A DNA stretch of 64,000 nt from Caldimonas thermodepolymerans (GTDB lineage: Bacteria > Pseudomonadota > Gammaproteobacteria > Burkholderiales > Burkholderiaceae_C). Numbering within the stretch: position 1 is the first letter of the stretch; each line of letters starts with the position of its first letter. The notes beneath the pieces are model-generated. The model was not told where the DNA came from. It ran no database searches and worked only from the letters and a program-made list of their open reading frames with translations. The stretch spans positions 992,001-1,056,000 of the forward strand of contig NZ_CP064338.1 in the NCBI RefSeq assembly GCF_015476235.1, in the 5' to 3' direction. Positions 1 through 8,855 of the stretch are shown here, one piece after another. A program made the position numbers and the translations under genes.

Positions 1-1187
1 TAGCGCACCCCGCCGTTGATCGAGGTGACCACGCCGAGCGGCAGGTCCAGCTCGTCCAGCACCGGGCCCTGTTCGATGTGCACCTCGACGAAGCCGAGGT
101 AGCGTGCCGGGTCGCGGCGCAGCGCCGGGATGTCCTCGATGCGCAGGCCGGCCTGGGTCATCGCCTCGTGCAGCGTGATGCCGTCGGCGTCGGTCTGGTC
201 CAGCCAGGCCATGTCGAACTGGCCCACCAGCGCGCCCGAGCCGAGGAAGGTCGCCTTGTAGCGCTGGCCTTCCTCCTCGGAGAAGGCCACCACCTCGATG
301 CCGAACGGCAGCCGCCGCCCGGCGCGGTGCAGCGCCTGCACGCAGGCCATCGGCACGAAGATGCCGAGCCGCCCGTCGTAGCGGCCGCCGTTGCGCACCG
401 TGTCGTAGTGGCTGCCGGTCAGCAGCATGCGCGCGTCCGGGTCGGTGCCGTGGTAGCGTCCGACGACGTTGCCCACCGCGTCCTGGTGCACCTCGTCGAA
501 GCCGCACTCGCGCATCCAGACTTCCAGCTGGCGCGCGCAGGCGCGGTGCGCCGCGGTCAGGTAGGTGACGGTGAGCTGCCCCTGCTCCGCGAAGCCGGGG
601 TCGGAGTGCCGGGCCAGCTGCTCGGCCCAGTCCCACACCTGCTCGCCCTGGCGCGGCACGAAACCGAACCGGTCGTTGAGGCGGATCTCGGCGATGCGGT
701 GGATGTTGCGCAGGCACTCGGCGAACTCGAAGTCCGGGTGGTTGGCCAGCCGCCGCTCGAAGGTCGCGATGATCTCGGCGCGCGTGAGCCCCGTGCCGCG
801 CGGCCCGCGCACGGCCAGGATGAAGGGCCAGCCGAACTTCGCGTTGTAGTCGGCGTTGAGCTGCTGGAGCCTGGCGAACTCTTCCGGGGTGCAGTGGGTC
901 AGCCCGGCGCGCGACTGCTCGCCGGTCGACTCGGCGGTGAGCTCGCCGGCGACGGCGGCCTTGCCGGCCAGTTCCGGGTGGGCGCGGATCAGCGCCAGCT
1001 GGCGCTCGCGCCCGGCCTCGCGCACCGCCACCACCAGCGCGCGCTTGAGCTGCGCCAGCGTGCGGAAGGGCCGCATCGGCGCGGCGGCCTGCGCGACCCA
1101 CGGCGAGTGCTCGTAGATGCCGTCCAGCAGCGCGACGAACTCGTCGGGTGCGGCGGCGTTGAGGCGGTCCAGGGTCAGCACGATCAC
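1..1187 (-). CDS. uraD: Bifunctional OHCU decarboxylase / allantoate amidohydrolase, C-terminus cut by window edge
   Basis: The N-terminal ~165 residues match UraD, which converts 2-oxo-4-hydroxy-4-carboxy-5-ureidoimidazoline to S-allantoin; the HPELAGKAA stretch carries the family's active-site His. From about residue 175 the protein continues in frame as an M20-type allantoate amidohydrolase, with metal-site motifs GSHYDTV, DGRLG, SEEEGQR and VEVHIEQGP. The protein is still open at position 1, so the C-terminal part is missing. The start is a GTG at 1187 overlapping the puuE stop codon, with a second GTG at 1181; both are possible. Overlap with puuE implies translational coupling in one urate operon. 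The fusion joins two non-consecutive steps, with allantoinase (puuE) acting between them. Such fusions are known in proteobacteria from memory; the fusion itself is visible here. Confidence 0.9.
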   Translation of the reverse strand, partial: MIVLTLDRLNAAAPDEFVALLDGIYEHSPWVAQAAAPMRPFRTLAQLKRALVVAVREAGRERQLALIRAHPELAGKAAVAGELTAESTGEQSRAGLTHCTPEEFARLQQLNADYNAKFGWPFILAVRGPRGTGLTRAEIIATFERRLANHPDFEFAECLRNIHRIAEIRLNDRFGFVPRQGEQVWDWAEQLARHSDPGFAEQGQLTVTYLTAAHRACARQLEVWMRECGFDEVHQDAVGNVVGRYHGTDPDARMLLTGSHYDTVRNGGRYDGRLGIFVPMACVQALHRAGRRLPFGIEVVAFSEEEGQRYKATFLGSGALVGQFDMAWLDQTDADGITLHEAMTQAGLRIEDIPALRRDPARYLGFVEVHIEQGPVLDELDLPLGVVTSINGGVR

Positions 1188-2131
1188 TCCCAGGTGAAGG
1201 CGGTGTTCGGGTCGAACGGGTGCACCTGCTTCCAGTGCCGCGCGATGTCGATGCGCCGCGTCACCCACACGCGGTCGTGCGCCTCGATGTGGTCGAGGAA
1301 CTTCTGCAGCGCCTTGAAGCGGCCCGGGCGGCCCAGCAGCCGGCAGTGCATGCCGATCGACATCATGCGCGGGGTTTCCTCGCCCTCGGCGTACAGGACG
1401 TCGAAGGTGTCGCGCAGGTAGGTGAAGAAGTCCTCGCCCTGCGAGTAGCCCTGCGGCAGCGCGAAGCGCATGTCGTTGACGTCCAGCGTGTACGGCACGA
1501 CCAGGTGCGGCTTGAGCTCGCCGGCGCTGGTGCGCACCTGCATCCAGAAGGGCAGGTCGTCCCCGTAGTAGTCGCTGTCGTACTCGAAGCCGCCGTAGTC
1601 GGCCACCAGGCGGCGGGTGCTGGGGCTGTCGCGGCCGGTGTACCAGCCCAGCGGCCGCTCGCCGGTCAGGCGCTCGATGATCTCCATGCCGATGCGCATG
1701 TGCTCGCGCTCGGTGGCCTCGTCGATGTTCTGGTAGTGGATCCAGCGCCAGCCGTGGCAGGCGATCTCGTGGCCCAGCTCGACGAAGGCCTGCGTGACCT
1801 CGGGGTGGCGCTCCAGCGCCATCGAGACGCCGAACACCGTCAGCGGCAGCGCACGGCGCTCGAACTCGCGCAGGATGCGCCACACCCCCACGCGCGAGCC
1901 GTACTCGTAGATCGACTCCATGCTGAGGTGGCGCGCCGGGTACGACGCCGGGTTGAACATCTCGCTGAGGAACTGCTCGCTGCCGGGGTCGCCGTGCAGC
2001 ACGCAGTTCTCGCCGCCTTCCTCGTAGTTGAGGACGAACTGCACGGCGACGCGCGCCTGGCCGGGCCAGGCCGCATGCGGCGGGTGTTCTCCGTAGCCGA
2101 TCAGGTCGCGGGGGTAGCGGGTCGTGGTCAT
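1184..2131 (-). CDS. puuE: PuuE-type allantoinase (polysaccharide-deacetylase fold)
   Basis: This 315-residue protein belongs to the NodB/polysaccharide deacetylase superfamily. It resembles PuuE, the cofactor-independent allantoinase that hydrolyses allantoin to allantoate in the cytoplasm. Visible signs are the N-terminal RYPRDLIGYGEHPP, the ELGHEIACHGWRW metal-binding stretch and GWYTGRDSPSTRR, and the length fits the family. The ATG at 2131 lies 5 nt after the GntR stop, and the 3' end overlaps uraD by 4 nt, so gntR-puuE-uraD reads as one transcript. Its position between UraD and allantoate amidohydrolase functions supports allantoinase over a generic chitin or peptidoglycan deacetylase. 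Confidence 0.92.
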   Translation of the reverse strand: MTTTRYPRDLIGYGEHPPHAAWPGQARVAVQFVLNYEEGGENCVLHGDPGSEQFLSEMFNPASYPARHLSMESIYEYGSRVGVWRILREFERRALPLTVFGVSMALERHPEVTQAFVELGHEIACHGWRWIHYQNIDEATEREHMRIGMEIIERLTGERPLGWYTGRDSPSTRRLVADYGGFEYDSDYYGDDLPFWMQVRTSAGELKPHLVVPYTLDVNDMRFALPQGYSQGEDFFTYLRDTFDVLYAEGEETPRMMSIGMHCRLLGRPGRFKALQKFLDHIEAHDRVWVTRRIDIARHWKQVHPFDPNTAFTWE

Positions 2132-2136
2132 GTGGG

Positions 2137-2844
2137 TCACTCCAGGGCTGTCAGCGCGGCCTCGAGGTCGGGCACGCGGGGATCGAGGCGCAGGTTGTGC
2201 TCGACGTGGTGCAGGTGGCTTTCCATCAGGCGCACCGCGGCGCGGGCGTCGCCGCGCTCCAGCGCGTCGACGATGGCCACGTGCTCGTCCGAGGAATGTT
2301 CGGCCGAGTGGGCGGACTGGTACATCAGCGAGATCAGCGAGCTGCGCGACACCAGGTCCCGCAGCATCTCGGCCAGCACCTCGTTGCCCAGCAGGCGCGC
2401 CAGCACCACGTGGAACTCGGCCAGCAGCCGGGTGCGCCCGGGCACGTCGGTGCGCTGCACCGCGGCCTGCTCGCGCCGCAGGTGGTCGCGCAGCTGCGCC
2501 ACCTGCTGCGGCGTGATCGAGGCGGCCAGCCGCCGCACCATCGCGGTCTCGATCATGTTGCGCACCTCGAACACCTGGCGCGCCTCCTCGACGCTCGGGC
2601 GCGCGACGAAGGCGCCGCGCCCGGGGTGCAGGGTGATCAGCTTGTCGCGGCTGAGCTGGTTGAGCGCCTGGCGCACCACGGTGCGCGAGACCTTGAAGAT
2701 GTCTGCGATCTTCTGCTCCGCGAGCTTGGTGCCTGGCATCAGCCGGCGCTCGACGATCGCCGTGGTGATCGACTCGACGATGCGCTGCGTGGTGCTGCCG
2801 GCAGCAGCGGCAGCGGGGGCGGCGGGGTCGCGCGAGCGGGCCAT
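2137..2844 (-). CDS. GntR-family (FCD subfamily) transcriptional regulator of urate catabolism
   Basis: The 235-residue protein has an N-terminal winged helix (KLAEQKIADIFKVSRTVVRQ, then ALNQLSRDKLITLHPGRGAF) followed by an all-helical FCD ligand domain. The FCD domain shows the metal-site pattern EFHVVLARLLGNEV and DEHVAIVDALERGD, and ends with HLHHVEHNL. I chose the ATG at 2844; an upstream in-frame TTG at 2862 would add six residues, and neither has a clear Shine-Dalgarno. It is the first gene of the leftward urate operon and is divergent from uraH. It probably represses both transcripts and is released by a purine-catabolic intermediate. The role is inferred from position; the domain assignment is firm. 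Confidence 0.9.
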   Translation of the reverse strand: MARSRDPAAPAAAAAGSTTQRIVESITTAIVERRLMPGTKLAEQKIADIFKVSRTVVRQALNQLSRDKLITLHPGRGAFVARPSVEEARQVFEVRNMIETAMVRRLAASITPQQVAQLRDHLRREQAAVQRTDVPGRTRLLAEFHVVLARLLGNEVLAEMLRDLVSRSSLISLMYQSAHSAEHSSDEHVAIVDALERGDARAAVRLMESHLHHVEHNLRLDPRVPDLEAALTALE

Positions 2845-2874
2845 GGCGGGGTCGGGATGCAAAACAGGTCTTGA

Positions 2875-2897
2875 TGTGTACGCAGAACTGTATACAC
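2875..2897. promoter_or_regulatory. Candidate operator for the divergent GntR regulator
   Basis: The only gap between the divergent gntR and uraH starts holds TGTATACA (2889-2896), a perfect 8-bp palindrome. A related half site GTGTAC lies at 2876-2881, and this short stretch is AT-richer than its surroundings. FCD-type GntR proteins commonly bind short palindromes containing GTATAC-like cores. Binding by this regulator is inferred. Confidence 0.45.
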
Positions 2898-2938
2898 TTT
2901 GGCGTCAATTTCAAACCTTTTCTGCAAGGCGCTGTTCG

Positions 2939-3292
2939 ATGGGCCGCTTGACCACTCATGTACTGGACACCGTGCACGGCTGTCCGGCCGCCGGCATGGC
3001 GGTACGCCTGTACCGCCTGGACGGCGACCGGGCCGACCTGCTGAAGTCCGTCACCCTCAACGCGGACGGCCGCGCCGACGAGCCGCTGCTGCAGGGCGAG
3101 GCGTTCGTGTCGGGGCGCTACCGGCTGGTGTTCGCGGTGGCGGCCTATTTCCGCCAGCGCGGCGTCGCGCTGCCGGACACGCCGTTCCTGGACGAGGTGC
3201 CGCTGGAGTTCGGCATCCCCGATGCCGGCCAGCATTACCATGTGCCGCTGCTGGCGAGTCCCTGGGCGTACTCGACCTACCGGGGCAGCTGA
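2939..3292 (+). CDS. uraH: 5-hydroxyisourate hydrolase (transthyretin-related protein)
   Basis: This 117-residue protein is the usual size for HIU hydrolase, which turns 5-hydroxyisourate into OHCU after urate oxidation. It starts with LTTHVLDTVHGCPAAGMAV, carrying the His of the N-terminal signature. It ends with the family's C-terminal YRGS tetrapeptide, which supplies active-site residues; HYHVPLLASPWAYSTYRGS is clearly readable. The ATG at 2939 puts the standard MGRLTTHVLD start in place. It is transcribed away from gntR and lies 146 bp ahead of puuD on the same strand, giving consecutive urate-degradation steps. Confidence 0.95.
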   Translation: MGRLTTHVLDTVHGCPAAGMAVRLYRLDGDRADLLKSVTLNADGRADEPLLQGEAFVSGRYRLVFAVAAYFRQRGVALPDTPFLDEVPLEFGIPDAGQHYHVPLLASPWAYSTYRGS

Positions 3293-3370
3293 GCAGCACA
3301 CCGTGACAACGTCGCCGCGGAGCCCGGCGCATGCGCACCGAACGCGTCATGCCCCGGTTGCGACGGTCGC

Positions 3371-3395
3371 CCTTACAGAGCCCGCAGTGGTAAGG
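3371..3395. promoter_or_regulatory. Inverted repeat upstream of puuD
   Basis: CCTTAC (3371-3376) and GTAAGG (3390-3395) form a perfect 6-bp inverted repeat with a 13-nt spacer, 44 bp before the puuD start. A GC hairpin follows (GGCCCGG 3402-3408 pairing with CCGGGCC 3414-3420). The long spacer suits a dimeric regulator more than a terminator. No regulator is assigned; it does not resemble the gntR-uraH palindrome. Confidence 0.3.
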
Positions 3396-3438
3396 TGAAC
3401 CGGCCCGGCCTGCCCGGGCCTCAAAGAGAGATCGAGGC

Positions 3439-4638
3439 ATGGACGCCTATCTGCTTGACTGGGCCAACCTGCTGCTGCGCTGGGCCCACGTGATCACCGC
3501 GATCGCGTGGGTCGGGTCTTCCTTCTACTTCGTCTTCCTGGACAACAGCCTCACCCCGCCGACCGACCCGGACCTCAGGGCCAAGGGCGTCGACGGCGAG
3601 CTGTGGGCGGTGCACGGCGGCGGCTTCTACCACCCGCAGAAGTACCTGGTCGCGCCGAAGCAGCTGCCCGAGAAGCTGCACTGGTTCTACTGGGAGAGCT
3701 ATTCCACCTGGCTGACCGGCTTCGCGCTGTTCACGGTGCTGTACCTCTTCAACGCCGGCACCTTCCTGGTCGACAAGACCGTGCACGACTGGTCGCCGGG
3801 CATGGCGGTGGCCGGCGCCCTGGCCTTCCTGGTGGTGTTCTGGCTGGTCTACGACGCGGTGTGCCGCCTGTTCGGCCAGCGCCGCCACGGCGACCTGATC
3901 GTCGGCGTGCTGGTGTTCGCGGTCGTGGTGCTGGCGTCGTGGCTGGCCTGCCAGCTGTTCGCGGGCCGTGCGGCCTTCCTGCTGGTCGGCGCGATGATGG
4001 CCACGGCGATGAGCGCCAACGTGTTCTTCTGGATCATTCCCGGCCAGCGCAAGGTGATCGCGCAGATGAAGGCCGGCCAGCCGGTCGACCCGATCCACGG
4101 CCAGCGCGGCAAGCAGCGCAGCGTGCACAACACCTACTTCACGCTGCCGGTGCTGGTGGCGATGATCAGCAACCACTACGGCATGCTCTACGCGCACGAG
4201 CACAACTGGCTGGTGCTGGTGCTGGTGATGCTGGCCGGCGCGCTGATCCGCCACTTCTTCGTCGCACGCCACCAGGCCAAGGTGCAGGGCGTGCGCCCGC
4301 CCTGGGGCGCGGCGCTGGCCGGCGTGGTGCTGCTGGCGGGCGTGGCGGCGTGGATCGCGCCCGAGCCCCGCACCGAAGCCACGGTCTCGCTGCCGCCGCC
4401 GTCGTACGCCGAGGTGCGCACGGTGATCGACCAGCGCTGCGTGCTGTGCCACAACGAGCAGCTGCAGAACAAGAACGTCGCGCTGCACACGGCCGAGCTG
4501 CTCGGGCGCCATGCGCAGTCGGTGTACCAGCAGGTGGCGGTGCAGCGCACCATGCCGCTGAACAACGCCACCGGCATGACCGACGAGGAGCGCGCGCTCG
4601 TCGCGCGCTGGTTCCAGGCCGGCGCGCCGACCGAGTGA
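3439..4638 (+). CDS. puuD: Urate hydroxylase PuuD, membrane protein with C-terminal cytochrome c domain
   Basis: The 399-residue protein has about eight hydrophobic segments in its first ~310 residues, starting at WAHVITAIAWVGSSFYFVFL. A soluble tail follows with one haem c motif, CVLCH at residues 334-338. That layout is typical of PuuD, the membrane-bound urate oxidase that oxidises urate to 5-hydroxyisourate and passes electrons to the respiratory chain instead of making peroxide. HGGGFYHPQKYLVAPK and HWFYWESYSTW are family-typical. It follows uraH on the same strand and converges on ruvC. With uraH, uraD and puuE it accounts for urate to allantoate. Confidence 0.94.
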   Translation: MDAYLLDWANLLLRWAHVITAIAWVGSSFYFVFLDNSLTPPTDPDLRAKGVDGELWAVHGGGFYHPQKYLVAPKQLPEKLHWFYWESYSTWLTGFALFTVLYLFNAGTFLVDKTVHDWSPGMAVAGALAFLVVFWLVYDAVCRLFGQRRHGDLIVGVLVFAVVVLASWLACQLFAGRAAFLLVGAMMATAMSANVFFWIIPGQRKVIAQMKAGQPVDPIHGQRGKQRSVHNTYFTLPVLVAMISNHYGMLYAHEHNWLVLVLVMLAGALIRHFFVARHQAKVQGVRPPWGAALAGVVLLAGVAAWIAPEPRTEATVSLPPPSYAEVRTVIDQRCVLCHNEQLQNKNVALHTAELLGRHAQSVYQQVAVQRTMPLNNATGMTDEERALVARWFQAGAPTE

Positions 4639-4660
4639 GGCCGCCGCGGGGCGGGCGGCC
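4639..4660. terminator. GC hairpin between convergent puuD and ruvC
   Basis: GGCCGCC (4639-4645) pairs with GGCGGCC (4654-4660) across an 8-nt loop, exactly in the 25-bp gap between two convergent stop codons. There is no U-tract on either side, so intrinsic termination is only suggested by position. Confidence 0.35.
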
Positions 4661-4663
4661 CCT

Positions 4664-5248
4664 TCAGTAGGTGCGCCCGCCCTTGTAGTGCCCGTGCGTG
4701 CGGCGGTTGAGCTGGCCGCCGGCACGGGTGAGGGCTGCGAACGAGGCACCCGCGTGGGCGTGGCAGATCGCCAGCCCCAGTGCGTCGGCCGCGTCCTTGC
4801 TGGGCAGGCCGGGCAGCTTGAGCAGCCGCGCGACCATCTCCTGGATCTGCTCCTTGCGCGCCAGCCCGTGGCCGGTGATGGCCTTCTTCATCTGCAGCGC
4901 GGTGTATTCGTTGACCGGCAGGTCGCAGCTCACCAGGCCGGCCAGCGCGGCACCGCGCGCCTGGCCGAGCAGCAGCGTCGACTGCGGGTTGACGTTGACG
5001 AACACGATCTCGACCGAGGCTACGTTGGGCTGGTAGCGGTTCACCACCTCGCGCACGCCCTCGAAGATGATCTTCAGCCGAGCCGGCAGGTCGCCCTGCG
5101 CGGCGTCGCGCGTCTTGATCGTGCCGCTGGCCACGTAGTGCAGGTGCGGGCCCTCGACGTCCACCACGCCGAAGCCGGTGGTCTGCAGGCCGGGGTCGAT
5201 GCCGAGCACGCGCAGGGCCTGGATTTCCGTGGGCGGGGTGCGGGGCAT
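4664..5248 (-). CDS. ruvC: Crossover junction endodeoxyribonuclease RuvC
   Basis: RuvC resolves Holliday junctions with RuvAB. The 194-residue protein shows the RNase-H-like fold motifs [14 protein letters not shown] (acidic residue Asp18), [14 protein letters not shown], the basic stretch [16 protein letters not shown] and the C-terminal [16 protein letters not shown], which together supply the acidic catalytic cluster. The C-terminus is slightly extended with [18 protein letters not shown]. The ATG shares one base with the stop of the upstream CdsA-like gene (TGATG), so the genes are coupled. ruvAB, often next to ruvC, are absent here. Confidence 0.96.
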   Translation of the reverse strand: MPRTPPTEIQALRVLGIDPGLQTTGFGVVDVEGPHLHYVASGTIKTRDAAQGDLPARLKIIFEGVREVVNRYQPNVASVEIVFVNVNPQSTLLLGQARGAALAGLVSCDLPVNEYTALQMKKAITGHGLARKEQIQEMVARLLKLPGLPSKDAADALGLAICHAHAGASFAALTRAGGQLNRRTHGHYKGGRTY

Positions 5249-6228
5249 CACAGCTTGAAGTACCAGCGTACGGAATGGAAGAACACCGGGGCAGCGAAGC
5301 AGATCGGCGCGACCCGGTCCAGCAGCCCGATGCCGCCGGTGACCAGCCGGCCCTCGCCGCCGAAGGAATGCACGCCCGCGTCCTTCTTCAGTGCCTTCAT
5401 CACGAAATGCCCCAGGGTGCCGGCGGTGCAGGCGATCAGCGCCATCGCGAAGGCCTGCCCGGCCTTGAACGGGGTGATCCAGTAGAGGAACGCGCCGATC
5501 ACGCTGCCGCCGAGCACGCCGTTGAGCGCGGCGCGCCACGAGAACGAGGCGCTGATGCGCGGCGCCACCGGCGCCAGCCGGTAGTGTCGCGCCACGTAGC
5601 TCATCAGCAGCATGCAGGATTGCACCACCATCACCAGGAAGAACAGCAGGAAGGCGCCGCGTTCCTCGTACTTGGGGAAGTCGAGCAGCAGCAGGGCGGG
5701 GGCGTGGCTGAGACCATACACGCACACCATGATGCCCCACTGGATCTTGGCGTTGCGTTCGAGGAAACGCTCGGGGTCGTTGGCCAGCGCGCTGATCACC
5801 GGGATCACGAAGAACACGTAGACCGGGATGAACACCGAGAACAGGTTGAAGTAGCGCGCCGCCACCAGGTAGTACTGCAGCGGCAGCACGATGAAGAAGG
5901 CCAGGATCAGCCCCCGGTGGTCGCCGCGCCGCGTGTGCGCCAGCGTGATGAACTCGCGCAGCGCGAGGAACGACACCAGCCCGAACAGGATCACCGAGCC
6001 GACGCTGCCGGACACCCAGGCGATCCAGAACACCGTGACCATCACCCAGGAGGTGCGCAGCTGCTTCTTGAAGCGGTCCACGCGCGCCAGCGCGGTGGCG
6101 TCGGCGGCGCGCAGGCTCATCACCATGCCCGCCACGGTGGCGAGCAGCAGCAGCCCGAACACGATCACGAACAGCAGGGCGATCTGCTCGCTGGCCGACC
6201 AGGCCCGCATCTGCCGGAACAGGTTCAT
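5248..6228 (-). CDS. Phosphatidate cytidylyltransferase-like membrane protein (CdsA/YnbB type)
   Basis: CdsA enzymes make CDP-diacylglycerol from phosphatidate and CTP in the inner membrane. This 326-residue protein has about eight membrane spans and a C-terminal signature with [20 protein letters not shown]. That matches the CTP-transferase motif region (GHGG...DRxD) but has Ala-Pro where the second Asp usually lies, so activity is less certain. It resembles the YnbB/YnbB-like branch paired with a PlsC-type acyltransferase. The plsC gene lies immediately upstream (1-nt gap), and the two would supply consecutive steps, phosphatidate then CDP-diacylglycerol. A housekeeping cdsA elsewhere in the genome is likely. 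Confidence 0.82.
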   Translation of the reverse strand: MNLFRQMRAWSASEQIALLFVIVFGLLLLATVAGMVMSLRAADATALARVDRFKKQLRTSWVMVTVFWIAWVSGSVGSVILFGLVSFLALREFITLAHTRRGDHRGLILAFFIVLPLQYYLVAARYFNLFSVFIPVYVFFVIPVISALANDPERFLERNAKIQWGIMVCVYGLSHAPALLLLDFPKYEERGAFLLFFLVMVVQSCMLLMSYVARHYRLAPVAPRISASFSWRAALNGVLGGSVIGAFLYWITPFKAGQAFAMALIACTAGTLGHFVMKALKKDAGVHSFGGEGRLVTGGIGLLDRVAPICFAAPVFFHSVRWYFKL

Positions 6229-6229
6229 C

Positions 6230-6856
6230 TCACGCCGCCCTCTCGATGCGCCGCAGGGCGATCACGGCCTCGCGGGCCCGCTCCAGGAAGGCGCGCTTGT
6301 CCTCGCCGGGCAGCAGCTGCATCGGCGCGCCGAAGGTCACCGAGCACAGGATCGGCACCGGCACCACCTCGCCCTTGGGCATCACGCGCTGCACGTTGTC
6401 GATCCAGGCCGGGATCAGCTGCACCTCGGGGAACTGCTGCGCCAGGTGGTACAGCCCGGACTTGAACGGCTGCGGCTCGTCGAGGTGGCCGCGCGTGCCC
6501 TCGGGAAAGATCACCAGCGAGTCGCCGTTCCTCAGTGCGGCGACCAGCGGCTCGAGCGGGTCCTGGTCCTCGGTGCGGTGGCGGTCCACGTAGACCGCGT
6601 TGAACACCTCGCGCGTGATCCAGTGGCGCAGGCGGTTCGAGGTCCAGTAGTCCTTCGCGGCGATCGGGCGCGTGCGCGCGCGCAGCTCGGCCGGCAGCGC
6701 GCACCAGATCAGCACCCAGTCCAGGTGGCTCTGGTGGTTGGCGAAGTAGATGCGCTGTTCGGCGGTGGGGACCGAGCCGTGCCAGTGTCCCTGGGCACCG
6801 GTGATCAGGCGCACGAGAAAGGACAGCAGCAGGCCGACGGCTTCGGGCAGCGTCAT
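6230..6856 (-). CDS. plsC: PlsC-type 1-acyl-sn-glycerol-3-phosphate acyltransferase
   Basis: This 208-residue protein carries the acyltransferase HX4D motif as NHQSHLDW (His41, Asp46) and the substrate-binding FPEGTRG block, with a hydrophobic N-terminus for membrane association. PlsC enzymes acylate lysophosphatidate to phosphatidate. The stop lies 1 nt before the CdsA-like start, suggesting co-translation of two phospholipid enzymes. Substrate preference cannot be read from sequence. The LPLAT family also includes lyso-ornithine lipid and other acyltransferases, but the CdsA-like partner favours phosphatidate synthesis. Confidence 0.88.
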   Translation of the reverse strand: MTLPEAVGLLLSFLVRLITGAQGHWHGSVPTAEQRIYFANHQSHLDWVLIWCALPAELRARTRPIAAKDYWTSNRLRHWITREVFNAVYVDRHRTEDQDPLEPLVAALRNGDSLVIFPEGTRGHLDEPQPFKSGLYHLAQQFPEVQLIPAWIDNVQRVMPKGEVVPVPILCSVTFGAPMQLLPGEDKRAFLERAREAVIALRRIERAA

Positions 6857-6884
6857 GCGCTGAATGGTAGCGGGTGCGGGGAAG

Positions 6885-6909
6885 GGGGCGCCGGGCGGGC
6901 CGGCGCCCC
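6885..6909 (-). terminator. Strong GC hairpin after purH, before plsC
   Basis: GGGGCGCCGG (6885-6894) and CCGGCGCCCC (6900-6909) form a perfect 10-bp stem with a 5-nt loop in the 112-bp gap between purH and plsC. A second stem (GCGGCCTG 6925-6932 with CAGGCCGC 6951-6958) lies closer to the purH stop. Neither has a U-tract, so termination strength is uncertain. Confidence 0.4.
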
Positions 6910-6968
6910 GTCGGCGGCGTGCCCGCGGCCTGCCCCTCGCGGGCGCGCCGCAGGCCGCCGGCCGGGAC

Positions 6969-8537
6969 TCAATGGCGGAAGTGGCGCGTGCCGGTGAACA
7001 CCATCGCGATGCCGCGCTCGTTGGCCGCGGCGATCACTTCCTCGTCGCGCACGCTGCCGCCCGGCTGGATCACGCAGGTCGCGCCGGCATCGGCCACCAC
7101 GTCCAGGCCGTCGCGGAACGGGAAGAAGGCGTCGCTCGCCACCGCCGAGCCCTGCAGCGACAGGCCGGCGTTCTCGGCCTTGATCGAGGCGATGCGGGCC
7201 GAGTCGATGCGGCTCATCTGGCCGGCGCCCACGCCCAGCGTCATGCCGCCGGCGCAGAACACGATGGCGTTGCTCTTGACGAACTTGGCCACCTTCCAGG
7301 CGAACAGCAGGTCTTCCATCTGCTGCGGGGTCGGCTGCCTGGCGGTCACCACGCGCAGCTCGCCGGCGGCCACGTTCTTCGCGTCGGCCGACTGCAGCAG
7401 CACGCCGCCGCCCACGCGCTTGAGGTCGAACGGGTTCGGCTCGTGCGCCAGGGGCACTTCCAGCAGGCGCACGTTCTGCTTGGCCTTGAAGACGGCCAGC
7501 GCCTCGGGCGTGTAGGCCGGGGCGATCAGCACCTCGACGAACTGCTTGGCCACCAGCTCGGCGGCCGCGCCGTCCAGCGGCTGGTTGAACGCGATGATGC
7601 CGCCGAAGGCCGAGGTCGAATCGGTCTTGAAGGCCTTGGCGTAGGCCTCGGCGACGTTGGCGCCCACCGCCACGCCGCAGGGGTTCGCGTGCTTGATGAT
7701 CACGCAGGCCGGCGCGTCGAAGGTCTTGACGCATTCCCACGCGGCGTCGGCGTCGGCGATGTTGTTGTAGGACAGCTCCTTGCCCTGCAGCTGGCGGTAG
7801 TGCGCCAGCGCGCCGGCCACGGGGGCGGCGTCGCGGTAGAACGCCGCGCTCTGGTGCGGGTTCTCGCCGTAGCGCATGTCCTGCGTCTTGTGCAGCTGCA
7901 GGTTGAACACCGCCGGGTACTCGCTGCGCTGAGGCACGGCCGCGGTGGCGTTCTCGGCGCCTTCGGCCAGCGAGGTCAGGTAATTGGTGATCATGCCGTC
8001 GTAGGCGGCGGTGTGCGCGAACACCTTCTTGGCCAGCATGAACTTGGTGCTGCGCTGGATCTGCCCGGCCTTGAGCTCCTCCAGCACGCGCGCGTAGTCG
8101 GCCGGATCGATCACCACCGCCACGTCCTGCCAGTTCTTCGCCGCGGCACGCAGCATCGCCGGGCCGCCGATGTCGATGTTCTCGATCGCGTCTTCCAGCG
8201 TGCAGTCGGGGCGCGCGGTGGCCTGCTTGAACGGGTACAGGTTCACGATCAGCAGGTCGATCGTGTCGATGCCGTGCTGCTGCAGCGCGGCCATGTGCTC
8301 GGGCAGGTCACGCCGGGCCAGCAGGCCGCCGTGGATGCGCGGGTGCAGCGTCTTGACGCGGCCGTCCAGCATCTCGGGGAAGCCGGTCACCTCGGACACC
8401 TCGGTCACCGGCAGGCCTTTTTCGGCCAGCAGCCTCGCGGTGCCGCCGGTGGACAGCAGCTTGACGCCGAGCGCGTGCAGCGACTGGGCGAATTCGACGA
8501 TGCCGGTCTTGTCGGATACGGAGAGCAGGGCTTGCAT
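6969..8537 (-). CDS. purH: Bifunctional AICAR formyltransferase / IMP cyclohydrolase
   Basis: PurH performs the last two steps of de novo IMP synthesis. The 522-residue protein has the usual two-domain length. The N-terminal cyclohydrolase domain begins [15 protein letters not shown] and includes STGGTARLL and [13 protein letters not shown]. The C-terminal AICAR transformylase domain includes [31 protein letters not shown] and a terminal FTGTRHFRH. It lies 81 bp after fis on the same strand, in the dusB-fis-purH order seen in many beta-proteobacteria. Confidence 0.97.
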   Translation of the reverse strand: MQALLSVSDKTGIVEFAQSLHALGVKLLSTGGTARLLAEKGLPVTEVSEVTGFPEMLDGRVKTLHPRIHGGLLARRDLPEHMAALQQHGIDTIDLLIVNLYPFKQATARPDCTLEDAIENIDIGGPAMLRAAAKNWQDVAVVIDPADYARVLEELKAGQIQRSTKFMLAKKVFAHTAAYDGMITNYLTSLAEGAENATAAVPQRSEYPAVFNLQLHKTQDMRYGENPHQSAAFYRDAAPVAGALAHYRQLQGKELSYNNIADADAAWECVKTFDAPACVIIKHANPCGVAVGANVAEAYAKAFKTDSTSAFGGIIAFNQPLDGAAAELVAKQFVEVLIAPAYTPEALAVFKAKQNVRLLEVPLAHEPNPFDLKRVGGGVLLQSADAKNVAAGELRVVTARQPTPQQMEDLLFAWKVAKFVKSNAIVFCAGGMTLGVGAGQMSRIDSARIASIKAENAGLSLQGSAVASDAFFPFRDGLDVVADAGATCVIQPGGSVRDEEVIAAANERGIAMVFTGTRHFRH

Positions 8538-8618
8538 GTTCGTGGTCTCGGGTTTCTTGGGGGATTCGGGGAGGGCGGGGCCGGGTGTGCCGCAGGCGTC
8601 CCGGGCCGCCGGCGGCCA

Positions 8619-8855
8619 TCACTTCAGCAGCTTGTGTTCCACCAGCTTGCGGCGCAGCGTGTTGCGGTTGATGCCGAGCCACTCGGCCGCGCGCGACTGG
8701 TTGCCGTCCGCATGTTGCATCACGGTTTCCAGCAGGGGCTTTTCGACCACGTGGATGATCATTTCGTACATCGAGTGCGGCTCCTCGCCGCGCAGGTCCT
8801 TGAAGTAGGCCTCCAGGCTGGCGCGGATGCACTCTTCGATGTTCTTCTTGCTCAT
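8619..8855 (-). CDS. fis: Fis-family nucleoid-associated protein
   Basis: This 78-residue protein is a short Fis-type DNA-binding protein. The C-terminal helix-turn-helix is unmistakable (GNQSRAAEWLGINRNTLRRK), preceded by the dimer helices with EKPLLETVMQHADG. Fis bends DNA, and in enterobacteria it controls growth-rate-dependent promoters. The start ATG overlaps the dusB stop by 4 nt, the classical dusB-fis operon with translational coupling. A perfect 14-bp palindrome (8604-8617) lies just after the stop. Confidence 0.95.
   Translation of the reverse strand: MSKKNIEECIRASLEAYFKDLRGEEPHSMYEMIIHVVEKPLLETVMQHADGNQSRAAEWLGINRNTLRRKLVEHKLLK

Noticed and set aside
1220-2930. Long plus-strand open frame across puuE and gntR running into uraH
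   Set aside because: Only the last part (from 2939) matches a known protein (UraH); the rest is antisense to well-supported genes.
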